From contig JALOOJ010000020.1 of the NCBI GenBank assembly GCA_025454475.1, forward strand, positions 1 to 32,346: DNA of 32,346 nucleotides, in the 5' to 3' direction. The position numbers and the translations under genes were made by a program. Position 1 is the first letter of the stretch. Each line of letters opens with the position of its first letter. The notes under the pieces are model-generated. The model was given only the letters and a program-made list of their open reading frames with translations, was not told the DNA's origin and ran no database searches. The stretch is from Anaerolineae bacterium. GTDB lineage: Bacteria; Chloroflexota; Anaerolineae; B4-G1; SLSP01. Shown here piece after piece: positions 1-7,483 of the stretch.

Positions 1-717
1 ACCAAGCGACCGGTTCCAGAGGGTGAATGCAAACGCCGAGTTGACGACCGCCAGCCAAGCAATGACGCCCCAAGTGCTCAAGCTGATAGCGGGCCAGCCC
101 TCGATGGCGATCCCGAGTGTCAGCATCACCAAGGCGCCAACGCTCATGCTGATCCCGGTGACGACGACCGGCGATAGCCTCTGGCCGCGGTTGACCCAAC
201 GCCCCAGGAGGGCGGACCCGGCGTTTGCGCACACGGTGAGCGCGGCCATCGTCATCCCCAGGGCACGCCCAGCAAGGATGGTACTGCCAGCGAAGTAGGC
301 CAGCGCTCCACCGATGAAGACGGCCATTCCGAGCCACTGCATACCTGAAGGCAGTTCGTGCAGCGTGACGATGCCCGCAAGGGCAACAAGGACGGGGGAG
401 AAGCTGAACATAAGGCTGAAGGTGACAGCCTCTAGATGACGCAACGTGACGAACTGGCCGCCCTGGGTGAGCGCGTAGAACAGCAGCCCCAGCGCTACGA
501 GCCGGCCCCAGCCCGCTCGCGTCAGCGCATGCACTTCGGTTCTACGCCGCAGCACCGCGGGCAGCAGAACGACTGCTGCAAGCGTGTAGCGGAGCCCAGC
601 GAAGAGCAGCGGTGGGAGCACGGTTAGGGTGCGCTTGATCAATACCCATGAGGTCGACCACAAGAAGGTGACAAAGAGTGCTTGCAGAAGCGCAAGAGTG
701 TGCGGCGCGAATCTCAC
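1..717 (-). CDS. EamA/DMT-family membrane transporter (C-terminus cut by window edge)
   Basis: This is an inner-membrane transporter of the drug/metabolite superfamily (two EamA repeats); such proteins export or import small metabolites, and the substrate cannot be told from sequence. The frame is absent from the ORF track because it runs off the window edge, but translating the minus strand gives 239 uninterrupted residues. It starts at a GTG with AAGGAG about 10 bases upstream. The protein is a chain of hydrophobic helices with family hallmarks: FLWSTSWVLIKR in helix 1, YALTQGGQF and SFSPVLVALAG in the first repeat, and WLAVVNSAFAFTLWNRSL in the second. Family members are about 290-300 residues, so roughly 50 C-terminal residues are missing. 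The ATG at 733 listed in the track is in another frame and overlaps the Shine-Dalgarno sequence. Confidence 0.88.
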   Translation of the reverse strand, partial: MRFAPHTLALLQALFVTFLWSTSWVLIKRTLTVLPPLLFAGLRYTLAAVVLLPAVLRRRTEVHALTRAGWGRLVALGLLFYALTQGGQFVTLRHLEAVTFSLMFSFSPVLVALAGIVTLHELPSGMQWLGMAVFIGGALAYFAGSTILAGRALGMTMAALTVCANAGSALLGRWVNRGQRLSPVVVTGISMSVGALVMLTLGIAIEGWPAISLSTWGVIAWLAVVNSAFAFTLWNRSLG

Positions 718-1056
718 GAGAGAGCTCCTTCATCGCGATGCTCTAGCCGATCACACTCCAGGCCCGCGGTCGTTCTCGTGGCGACCGTGCAGATCGGTGC
801 GTGAGGGGTAGGCCGACGAGCCACTTCGCCGCGTCACGGTCTGGTCAATGCACGCATCTATGATACCATAGGTCATCAGGCCGATCTCGCAGGCTCTCCG
901 TCTACGCGCAGAGTGCGTGCCAGGATGCTAACATGAACCCGGTGAACCCTCAACGAACAGCACGCCGCTATCTGCACGCCTCGCTCCATGCTCTTGCGTG
1001 GCCTTCGTGCTGACGAAACTCGCCTGCGTCGGCACTGAGCGGGTTGCACTGCCCCA
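718..1056. other. Gene-poor intergenic stretch between divergent genes
   Basis: About 340 bases separate the EamA transporter (minus) from the VTT protein (plus). Only short ORFs without recognisable protein character cover it. It should contain both promoters, but no consensus -35/-10 pair stands out on either strand. The one notable element is the small dyad CTATG-ATAC-CATAG at 858-871, listed separately. Confidence 0.6.
858..871. promoter_or_regulatory. AT-rich dyad in the divergent intergenic region (possible operator or -10)
   Basis: CTATG-ATAC-CATAG is a 5-bp inverted repeat with a 4-base centre, AT-rich against GC-rich surroundings. It contains TATGAT, a possible plus-strand -10, but no matching -35 is visible. 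Its position between divergent genes suits an operator; this is inference only. Confidence 0.25.
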
Positions 1057-1650
1057 ATGCTGAGCGCTGAAGAGCCTGAAGCCAAGACCACGACTGGCGA
1101 TCGCAGGAAGAAGGCGCTCAGTCTGGGGATTCTGGCTGCTTTGGCAGCGTTCCTGGTCGTCGCCATTCTATGGCGAGACAGGCTGAATCTTGCCTGGTTC
1201 CGGACGCTAGGCTACGCCGGCGTCTTTCTGCTCGCGCTGATCGGCAGTTCGACCGTACTCCTCCCCATTCCACATCTGGCCTTCACCTTCGCTATGGGCG
1301 CCGTGCTCAACCCATGGCTTGTGGGCCTTGCGGCCGGAGCGGGCGACGCCCTTGGTGAGATCACGGGCTACGTTGCCGGCTACGCCGTTGAAGATTTTGT
1401 GAACCGGAAGAAGCTCTATGTCAGGCTGAAACACTACATGGAACGCAACGGCGACCTAACCATTTTCCTGCTCTCTGTCTTCACGGTGCCGTTCTTCGAC
1501 CTGGCTGCGATGGCCGGTGGGTTCGTGGGCTACCCCTTGTGGCGGTTTATGCTGGCTACGTGGACAGGCAAGACGATGAAGGCATGCGTCTTTGCGTGGG
1601 CCGGACATCTGGGTCTGGCGTGGGTCGCCCCACTGCTGGGAACCCCATAG
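1057..1650 (+). CDS. DedA/VTT-domain integral membrane protein
   Basis: This is a 197-residue membrane protein of the VTT (SNARE-associated, DedA/TVP38-like) family; better-known members act in lipid scrambling and membrane homeostasis. After a charged N-terminus there are hydrophobic segments at about 22-41, 51-75, 84-110, 135-160 and 170-195. The signature of the family is visible in the re-entrant loop region: a PFFDLAAMAGGFVGYPLWRF stretch after a GDALGE segment in which acidic residues sit inside a Gly/Ala-rich loop. No strong Shine-Dalgarno sequence precedes the ATG, so the start is less certain than the frame. Its stop lies 15 bases from the stop of the convergent exonuclease gene. Function beyond the family is unknown. 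Confidence 0.8.
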   Translation: MLSAEEPEAKTTTGDRRKKALSLGILAALAAFLVVAILWRDRLNLAWFRTLGYAGVFLLALIGSSTVLLPIPHLAFTFAMGAVLNPWLVGLAAGAGDALGEITGYVAGYAVEDFVNRKKLYVRLKHYMERNGDLTIFLLSVFTVPFFDLAAMAGGFVGYPLWRFMLATWTGKTMKACVFAWAGHLGLAWVAPLLGTP

Positions 1651-1665
1651 CTCAGCACTGCGGGC

Positions 1666-2478
1666 TCACGAGGACAGGCGCGGCAGAGATCGCGCGTCAT
1701 TAAGATCGAACGTCGTCACCAGGAAGGTATGATCGGACGGACGGTCAACGCGGCGAGCGTCGAGGTCAATCCATGCCCGCGTCGATACCGCCGCAAGCGG
1801 TGGGGTCGCCCAGACGTGGTCGATGCGCCAGCCGATGTTCCGCTCGATCGGGTTCCGCGCACGGTAGTCGAAGTAGGTGTACTGGTTGGGTTCGTCAGGA
1901 TGATGCTGGCGGAAGACGTCGACAAGGCCCCAAGCGCGCACGTGTTCCAGCGCCGCTTGCGCATCCGGGTGGAAGTCCACATGGTTACGTAGCCCCACCG
2001 GGTCATAGAGGTCGATGTCGGCGGGCGCCACATTTAGGTCGCCGAGCCAGACCACCGGGTCCGCAGGCGTAAAGCGAGCTTCTAGCCATTCCCTGAACTG
2101 CCTGAACCACGTCAGTTTGTGTTGGAACTCGCTGTGGTCCAACTCGCGACCCTGGGGGACATAGGTGTTCACGATGTTCAGACCCGCGATCCGCGTGTAC
2201 AGCAAGCGCGGCGCGTCGACCCCGTCATCAAATCCGGCCTGCGTCAGCGTCGGAACAGTCTTGCTGATTGTGGCGACGCCGGCATGCGCCTTCTGTCCCG
2301 CGTAGACGACGTTGTAGCCCGCGGCCTCGATGGGGTCACGGGGGAAGTCCGGATCCTGCACTTTGGTCTCTTGCACACAGAGAACGTCGACCTGTTCGCG
2401 GGCCAGCCAATCAAGGATCTGGTCGAGACGAGCGCGTATTGAGTTGGCGTTGAACGTGGCGATGCTGAACTGGGTCAC
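1666..2478 (-). CDS. xth: Exodeoxyribonuclease III (AP endonuclease)
   Basis: This exonuclease III-family enzyme would cleave DNA 5' of abasic sites and degrade 3' ends in base-excision repair. The protein is 270 residues, normal for the family. The endonuclease/exonuclease/phosphatase motifs are in order: FNANSIRAR near residue 9, the metal-binding Glu in VQETKV (E37), WLGDLNVAP in the middle, and RIDHVWAT and RPSDHTFLV near the C-terminus, which carry the catalytic Asp-His pair. It starts with GTG preceded by AGGAG at 7 bases, and this GTG overlaps the TGA of the upstream YbjN-like gene (GTGA), so the two are probably translationally coupled. All catalytic residues I can check are present. 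Confidence 0.95.
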   Translation of the reverse strand: MTQFSIATFNANSIRARLDQILDWLAREQVDVLCVQETKVQDPDFPRDPIEAAGYNVVYAGQKAHAGVATISKTVPTLTQAGFDDGVDAPRLLYTRIAGLNIVNTYVPQGRELDHSEFQHKLTWFRQFREWLEARFTPADPVVWLGDLNVAPADIDLYDPVGLRNHVDFHPDAQAALEHVRAWGLVDVFRQHHPDEPNQYTYFDYRARNPIERNIGWRIDHVWATPPLAAVSTRAWIDLDARRVDRPSDHTFLVTTFDLNDARSLPRLSS

Positions 2479-3023
2479 GATCCGTCTCCTTCGCTAGTGC
2501 CTGGACCCTCGATCTCCGAGATAGCTTGCTCTGGGGTCTTGTTGCCATACATAACGGAGAGCAACCCCGGCAGGTAGAAGTCCATCGTATGGACTGCCGG
2601 ATAGATGGCGTTCCTCATCAAGCCCGGCGTGAGGGTCTCGCCTTCGAAGTCGAGGCTGCTCCTGAAGCGGACCTCGCCGTCAACGTGGTCGAGCTCGAAG
2701 CAACCGATGCGCAGCCCGTAGTTCGCGCGGGTGATGTACTCGACAACGGCGGACAACACCTGTGCCGGCGCTTTGATCGGAGCAATCACATAGAACAGAA
2801 ACTGCTCCAGGTCCACGCGGATCTGTGCGTAGCAACGGACGTCGCCGTGCTCTCCCGAGTAGTAGACGCGGTAGATGGGTTGATCGTCCATCCGCTGTGG
2901 GTGCCAATCATCGTCACGCAGGAACTCACCCAGCGTGGCGAAGGCGTGCCAGCCACTCGCGTGATCCGTAGCAACCGATGGGGAGACCTGCACGTCGCCG
3001 TCGGAATCCGTCGGCTCAACCAT
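2475..3023 (-). CDS. YbjN-domain protein
   Basis: This 182-residue soluble protein matches the YbjN family (fold related to type III secretion chaperones), annotated elsewhere as a putative sensory transduction regulator; no biochemical activity is established. Typical features are the central alternating strands YAQIRVDLEQFLFYVIAP, the ITRANYGLRIGCFELD segment and the LMRNAIYPAVHTMDFYLPGLL helix followed by a short acidic tail. The ATG has GGAG 7 bases upstream. It lies 38 bases after prs and overlaps the exonuclease III gene by four bases, so it probably shares their transcript. Whether it has any link to DNA repair is unknown. Confidence 0.85.
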   Translation of the reverse strand: MVEPTDSDGDVQVSPSVATDHASGWHAFATLGEFLRDDDWHPQRMDDQPIYRVYYSGEHGDVRCYAQIRVDLEQFLFYVIAPIKAPAQVLSAVVEYITRANYGLRIGCFELDHVDGEVRFRSSLDFEGETLTPGLMRNAIYPAVHTMDFYLPGLLSVMYGNKTPEQAISEIEGPGTSEGDGS

Positions 3024-3061
3024 ACGACGTCTCCATTCTTAGCCCTGTCGTGAGACCGTTC

Positions 3062-4060
3062 TCAGGAGGTGGGCCAGAACTCGAAGAGCGAGCCGACCGA
3101 CTCCCCCTGCACATTGCAGCGGATCACCTCGCCGAAAATGCGGGCGACAGACAGCACCTTTAACCGTTCGGGCCAACGGTCAGCGGGGAGCGGGACCGTG
3201 TCCGTAATGATGATCTCATCGATAGCATCGATGGCGTTGAGCCGCTCGACGGCGGGACCGGTGAACAGCCCATGTGTGCCCACCACAGTCACTCGCCCGA
3301 TGTTGTGTTCGCGCTGCATCTTGGCGACGACCTCGGCGATCGTACCCGCGGTAGCGATCTCGTCGTCGACCACGATCACGTCCTTGTTGCGAACGTCCCC
3401 CATGATCCCGGTGATAGCGACCGTGTTGTCACTGAGGCGTATCTTCTCGCCCGCAGCCATAGGCACGTTGAGCGCCTTGGCGAGCTTGCCGGTGCGCTTG
3501 GCATGGCCCACGTCCGGCGCGACGAGCACCGAGTTGCTCAGGTCTTTTTTGCGCAGGTGCTCAAGGAAGGCCGAGTGTGCAGTCAGGTGATCTGTCGGCA
3601 CGGTGAAGAAGCCGTGTACCTGGGGCGAGTGCAACGTCATTGTAATCACCTGCGTGGCGCCCGCGGTCACGAGCATGTCGGCCACGAGGCGGGCGGCGAT
3701 TGATATGCGAGGCGCATCCTTCTTGTCGGATCGTGCATAGGAATAGTAGGGTATTATGGCGCAGACATCCTTGGCTGCCCCGCTACGGGCGATGTCCAGC
3801 ATGAGCAGGAGCTCTAGCAGGTTGTCGCTGCAGGGCGGCGACAAGGGTTGCACAATAAAGACCTGTTTGCCCCGGACGCTTCTTCCGAGCTGAACGTAGA
3901 AGTCATCGTTGGAGAACTTGCTGATTGTGGTTGGCGAGAGTTCAAGCCCAAGGTAAGTGGCGATCGCCCGCGCCAGGTCGGGGTGGGCTGATCCGCTGAA
4001 CATAAGGACGTCGTGAAGCGCGGAGTTGGGCTGGGTGCTGATGGGGGTGTCTTGACTCAA
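3062..4060 (-). CDS. prs: Ribose-phosphate pyrophosphokinase (PRPP synthetase)
   Basis: It transfers pyrophosphate from ATP to ribose 5-phosphate, making PRPP for nucleotide, histidine and tryptophan synthesis. With the chosen start the protein is 332 residues, close to the usual 310-320. Family elements are the ATP-binding loop YARSDKKDAPRI (about 108-119), an LHSPQVHGFF segment (the usual flexible-loop/His region) and the PRPP-binding loop DDEIATAGTI (232-241). The ORF track begins at an ATG at 4111, but a TTG at 4060 has AAGGAG 6 bases upstream and starts just before the conserved core, so TTG is preferred. It follows the S9 peptidase by 83 bases and precedes the ybjN-like gene by 38. Confidence 0.95.
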   Translation of the reverse strand: MSQDTPISTQPNSALHDVLMFSGSAHPDLARAIATYLGLELSPTTISKFSNDDFYVQLGRSVRGKQVFIVQPLSPPCSDNLLELLLMLDIARSGAAKDVCAIIPYYSYARSDKKDAPRISIAARLVADMLVTAGATQVITMTLHSPQVHGFFTVPTDHLTAHSAFLEHLRKKDLSNSVLVAPDVGHAKRTGKLAKALNVPMAAGEKIRLSDNTVAITGIMGDVRNKDVIVVDDEIATAGTIAEVVAKMQREHNIGRVTVVGTHGLFTGPAVERLNAIDAIDEIIITDTVPLPADRWPERLKVLSVARIFGEVIRCNVQGESVGSLFEFWPTS

Positions 4061-4143
4061 TGCTCGCTCCTTCTGTCTGGGCCGTCCGGCGTCCTCGGAG
4101 CCCGGGGGCACCTGCTCCTATTCTACGGTTCAATTCCTCAGCG

Positions 4144-6090
4144 TCAACCGAGATTGCGGATCGGCACGGGTTCGATGGCGTCGGCGGGCTCAAAGCCGAA
4201 GATTCGCCCATAGAACCACAGTTCCGCATCGAGGGCGCGTTTGATGTTGTCGGCGCGACGGAAGCCGTGTTGCTCGCCCTCAAAGGCCAGATAGGCTACG
4301 GGGATGCCCTTACGATCTAGTGCCGCTACCATCTCCTCAGCCTGGGCGGGCGGAACCACCTTGTCCTCTAGCCCCTGGAAGAAGATCACGGGGCAGTTGA
4401 TGCCATCGATGTGGTGTATCGGCGAGCGAGCGGTGTAAAGGTCGAGCCGCTCGGGATAGGGACCGACAAGGCGATCGAGGTAGCGCGACTCAAACTTGTG
4501 CGTGTCGCGCGCCAACCCGGCGAGGTCGCCGACGCCATAATGGCTGGCGCCGACGTGGAAGACGTTGCGGAAAGCCAACGCGCTCAAGGTTGTGTAGCCA
4601 CCGGCGCTGCCACCCCGGATTGCGAGCCGGCTCCCATCGACGCGATCGTGCGCTACCAAGTGTCGCGCCCCGTTAATGCAGTCGTCGACGTCAACGATGC
4701 CCCACCGATCCCGAAGCAGGTTGCGGTAGGCACGACCGTACCCAGTACTGCCGCCGTAGTTGACGTCAAGTACTGCGAAGCCTCGGCTTGTCCAGAACTG
4801 GATGCCCAGGCTTAGCGCACTAGAGGTAGCACCCGTGGGGCCGCCGTGGGAGAAGACGATGAGCGGTGGCCTGTCGCCCTCGGGTGCGGCGAAGTCGGGA
4901 TTCACCGGTGGATAGAAGAGACCATACGCGGTGCGGTCCTCCTCTGAGGGGAAGGCCAATGACTCCGGCGCCGAGAGGTAGGTTGCGTCGATCTCAAGCG
5001 CGGTTGTACTTCTGAGAACAGTATGGGCACGGGTCGCTAGATTGATGGCGACGATGGCACCTGGGAGTGTCGGAGCACCACCCCGGAACACGACGCGCTG
5101 CCCATCGGTCGCGACCCCGCTGAGACTGGTGTAGGGTGTAACGATCTCTGTTGGCGTGCCCGTGCCGACGTCTATCAGCGCGAGGTGGTCGATGCCCTGG
5201 TTGGTGTAGATGCACACGATCGTAGTGAGGTCAACGTAAGCGTAGGTCGCTAGACCGAAGACCCACTGGGGCAAACCGAACTCCGCTTCCATCTGCAGGA
5301 CGCATCGCACGGTGTCTCGCTCCCATCGGTAGATATTCCACCAATCAGTACGATCTGACACGAAGGTCAGGATGCCATCCGGCGACCAGGTGGGGCAGAA
5401 GATTGACTCGTCAACGCCCCCGGCTACGAGCTGCGCGTCTACACACCTCCCGTCTCCATCAATGCGAGCGACCCAGAGCTCGGTTCCATCCCAGGGCATG
5501 TTGGGGTGGTTCCAGGTGAGCCAGGCCAGGCAGCTGCCGTCGGGGCTCAGCCTGGGAGCGGCGTAGAAGTCGTTGCCCGTGACCAACACCTCGTGAGATC
5601 CGTCGGAAAGTGACACCGCGATCACTGCATTGGCAGGATAGCCGCCATTGGACCTCAGCGTTGCATCGCTGTGGTCCTCGCCAATGCAGATGATGCGGCC
5701 GCGCCCTGCGTCCATCGTTCCATCGGCGAAGCGCATCGGCGCGGACGGTGTGAGCGGCTCCGGGGTCTCTCCGGGAAGCGCTCGATAGAGCCGCTGATCC
5801 GCGTAGTTTGAGAAGTAAGTGGCACTCTGATGGATCAGAACGGCGCCCCCGCCGTACTCGTGGACCCGCGTCCGTGCATTGAAGGGCGGCGGCGTCACCT
5901 CGGCGACGAGGCCGTCGCCGGTGCGCTTGACGACAACCTGGCGGCCACCTTCAGCTGGGCGGCCCTCCAGCCAGTAGGTGTCGGCACCATCCAGCAGGGC
6001 GGAGCCAAGGCTGATCGTGCTTGAGACGATCAGGTCTGAGGTTATCGGCGATACCCATTCACCATAGGGGGAAATCCTGCGTTGGGACAT
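4144..6090 (-). CDS. S9-family (prolyl oligopeptidase-type) serine peptidase
   Basis: This cytosolic serine peptidase resembles acylaminoacyl-peptidase and dipeptidyl-peptidase-like S9 enzymes, which cleave short peptides. The 648-residue protein has an N-terminal beta-propeller (about 1-390, with repeats such as PRLSPDGSCLAWLTW and CPTWSPDGILTFVSDR) and a C-terminal alpha/beta-hydrolase domain. The catalytic triad can be assigned: Ser495 in GGSAGG, Asp576 in GLEDKVVP and His608 in EGEQHGF; HGGPTGA forms the oxyanion region. No signal peptide is present. The ATG has AAAGGAG 8 bases upstream. Its start codon lies inside one arm of an 11-bp inverted repeat (see 6085-6149), suggesting control of translation. 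Exact substrate is not predictable. Confidence 0.92.
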   Translation of the reverse strand: MSQRRISPYGEWVSPITSDLIVSSTISLGSALLDGADTYWLEGRPAEGGRQVVVKRTGDGLVAEVTPPPFNARTRVHEYGGGAVLIHQSATYFSNYADQRLYRALPGETPEPLTPSAPMRFADGTMDAGRGRIICIGEDHSDATLRSNGGYPANAVIAVSLSDGSHEVLVTGNDFYAAPRLSPDGSCLAWLTWNHPNMPWDGTELWVARIDGDGRCVDAQLVAGGVDESIFCPTWSPDGILTFVSDRTDWWNIYRWERDTVRCVLQMEAEFGLPQWVFGLATYAYVDLTTIVCIYTNQGIDHLALIDVGTGTPTEIVTPYTSLSGVATDGQRVVFRGGAPTLPGAIVAINLATRAHTVLRSTTALEIDATYLSAPESLAFPSEEDRTAYGLFYPPVNPDFAAPEGDRPPLIVFSHGGPTGATSSALSLGIQFWTSRGFAVLDVNYGGSTGYGRAYRNLLRDRWGIVDVDDCINGARHLVAHDRVDGSRLAIRGGSAGGYTTLSALAFRNVFHVGASHYGVGDLAGLARDTHKFESRYLDRLVGPYPERLDLYTARSPIHHIDGINCPVIFFQGLEDKVVPPAQAEEMVAALDRKGIPVAYLAFEGEQHGFRRADNIKRALDAELWFYGRIFGFEPADAIEPVPIRNLG

Positions 6091-6149
6091 AGCGCTGCTC
6101 CTTTGCTTGTTACGAGAGCCACAGTCTAGTCCTCAATGGCGCTATGTCC
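6085..6149 (-). promoter_or_regulatory. Inverted repeat that could sequester the S9 peptidase start codon
   Basis: On the minus strand GGACATAGCGC (6149-6139) is perfectly complementary to GCGCTATGTCC (6095-6085), with 43 bases between. The second arm contains the ATG of the S9 peptidase, and the AAAGGAG ribosome-binding site lies in the loop. If the transcript starts upstream of 6149, an 11-bp stem would cover the start codon. This could be an RNA thermometer, a regulated translation switch, or a protein-binding site; the sequence alone does not decide. Confidence 0.5.
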
Positions 6150-6233
6150 AGCAGTTGGCTGACGGCCTGGTGCCGCGGACGTGCTGAAGCGCCCTGGAAT
6201 TCAGCGCGAGCCTCGTTACGGATCCGGCTCGTC

Positions 6234-6261
6234 TTGACATGGGTCGGATACCGGTTATAAA
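6234..6261 (+). promoter_or_regulatory. Near-consensus sigma-70 promoter for the DNA methyltransferase
   Basis: TTGACA (6234-6239), a 16-base spacer and TATAAA (6256-6261) form a near-perfect housekeeping promoter. The expected start of transcription is near 6268, giving a leader of about 17 bases before the ATG at 6285. Confidence 0.75.
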
Positions 6262-6284
6262 CGCGGGATAGGCTCGCTAGCGCC

Positions 6285-7385
6285 ATGGCACAGAACACCT
6301 CGGACCCTGAGATCAGCTACACGAAGGTTGACCGGCACGCGCTTCAGGCCCTGCTTGAGGCGTGTTTGGCGGCAACAGAACTCGCACAGGTGCGTGAGCT
6401 TGTCGCAGCCTATCGCCTTGCCACTGTAGGCGCTGCCGCGATGCTGCGCCCCGAGTTTGCGCCCCAAGACCCGGACACTGTTCTGCTGCAGCGTGACGTT
6501 TTCATACGCGAGCTCGATCAGGTTCTGGAAGCTCGTACGCTGGGACGTGCGGCATACTACCTACGGCGGCTGGAAAAGAGCACCGGCGAGGCCCGCACCT
6601 GCGAGGTCAATGATGTCAACCTGAACCGCTGGAAAGAGTACGACGAGATCCTCACCGACAGCCTGTGGGTGATGGATCGCCGCGACACGTCAGGTGCCCA
6701 CCGTGGCTGGTATTGGGGCAATTTCGTCCCGCAGATCCCGCACCAGATGATGCTGCGCTACACGAAGGCCCGCGATTGGGTGCTCGACCCCTTCGCGGGA
6801 AGCGGGACCACACTGATCGAGTGTCGGCGGTTGGGGCGTCACGGGATCGGCGTCGAACTCAACCCCGAGGTGGCTGCTCGTGCGGCTAAGTCGTTGGCGA
6901 GCGAGCCCAATCCTCATGCAATAACCACGGATATCGTGGTGGGCGATAGCGCCGCGATTGACTACACGTCGTTGCTCAGGGCTTACGAGATTGAGTATGT
7001 GCAGCTTCTGATTCTCCACCCACCGTACCACGACATCATCCAGTTCTCGCGCCACGACGCGGACCTATCGAATGCCGCAAGCGTCGACGCCTTCGTCGAC
7101 CAATTCGCCGCGGTTGTGGCGCGTGCGCGAGCAGCACTGGCACCGCGGCGCTATCTTGCGGTGATAATTGGTGACAAGTACCAGGATGGAGAATGGATTC
7201 CGCTCGGTTTTCGTGCGATGCAGGCAGTGATGGCCCAGGGGTGTACGCTGAAGAGCATTGTGGTCAAGAACCTTGACCGAACTAGAGCGAAGCGCGAGCA
7301 GCAGGCGCTATGGCGGTATCGGGCGCTTGCCGGGGGCTTCTATGTTTTCAAGCACGAGTACATCTTTGTGTTCCAGACGCCATAG
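6285..7385 (+). CDS. DNA methyltransferase of the N6-adenine/N4-cytosine type (orphan)
   Basis: This 366-residue protein carries the AdoMet-binding motif I DPFAGSGTT (168-176) followed by GIGVELN, and a catalytic motif IV written HPPY (245-248) in place of the common DPPY or NPPY. It should therefore methylate exocyclic amines in DNA. Motif I precedes motif IV, whereas the usual order in enzymes with a DPFAGSGTT loop (beta class) is the reverse. The N-terminal 150 residues are mostly helical and contain YWGNFVPQIPHQMMLRY just before motif I, possibly the motif X region. No restriction endonuclease, specificity subunit or helicase is adjacent, so it appears orphan. It has its own strong promoter and ends 2 bases before the kinase promoter. 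Target sequence is unknown. Confidence 0.85.
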   Translation: MAQNTSDPEISYTKVDRHALQALLEACLAATELAQVRELVAAYRLATVGAAAMLRPEFAPQDPDTVLLQRDVFIRELDQVLEARTLGRAAYYLRRLEKSTGEARTCEVNDVNLNRWKEYDEILTDSLWVMDRRDTSGAHRGWYWGNFVPQIPHQMMLRYTKARDWVLDPFAGSGTTLIECRRLGRHGIGVELNPEVAARAAKSLASEPNPHAITTDIVVGDSAAIDYTSLLRAYEIEYVQLLILHPPYHDIIQFSRHDADLSNAASVDAFVDQFAAVVARARAALAPRRYLAVIIGDKYQDGEWIPLGFRAMQAVMAQGCTLKSIVVKNLDRTRAKREQQALWRYRALAGGFYVFKHEYIFVFQTP

Positions 7386-7387
7386 GG

Positions 7388-7416
7388 TTTGCACGATTTG
7401 GGAATCATCCTAGAAT
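7388..7416 (+). promoter_or_regulatory. Probable promoter of the signalling operon
   Basis: TTTGCA (7388-7393), a 17-base spacer and TAGAAT (7411-7416) lie immediately after the methyltransferase stop. Transcription would begin near 7423, about 60 bases before the kinase ATG at 7484. The -10 matches consensus at five of six positions and the -35 at four. Confidence 0.5.
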
Positions 7417-7483
7417 CGGCATCGACGGCGTGTCACGGATGCAAATGAGCCGTCCCACAACGACCGCAAAGGAGCGGTGGACA

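Noticed and set aside
876-1166. 96-residue minus-strand ORF
   Set aside because: Basic, low-complexity sequence overlapping the VTT gene start; no ribosome-binding site seen.
3541-3552. T-run (CTTTTTTG) as a terminator
   Set aside because: It lies inside the prs coding sequence (Lys-Lys codons on the minus strand) and has no preceding hairpin.
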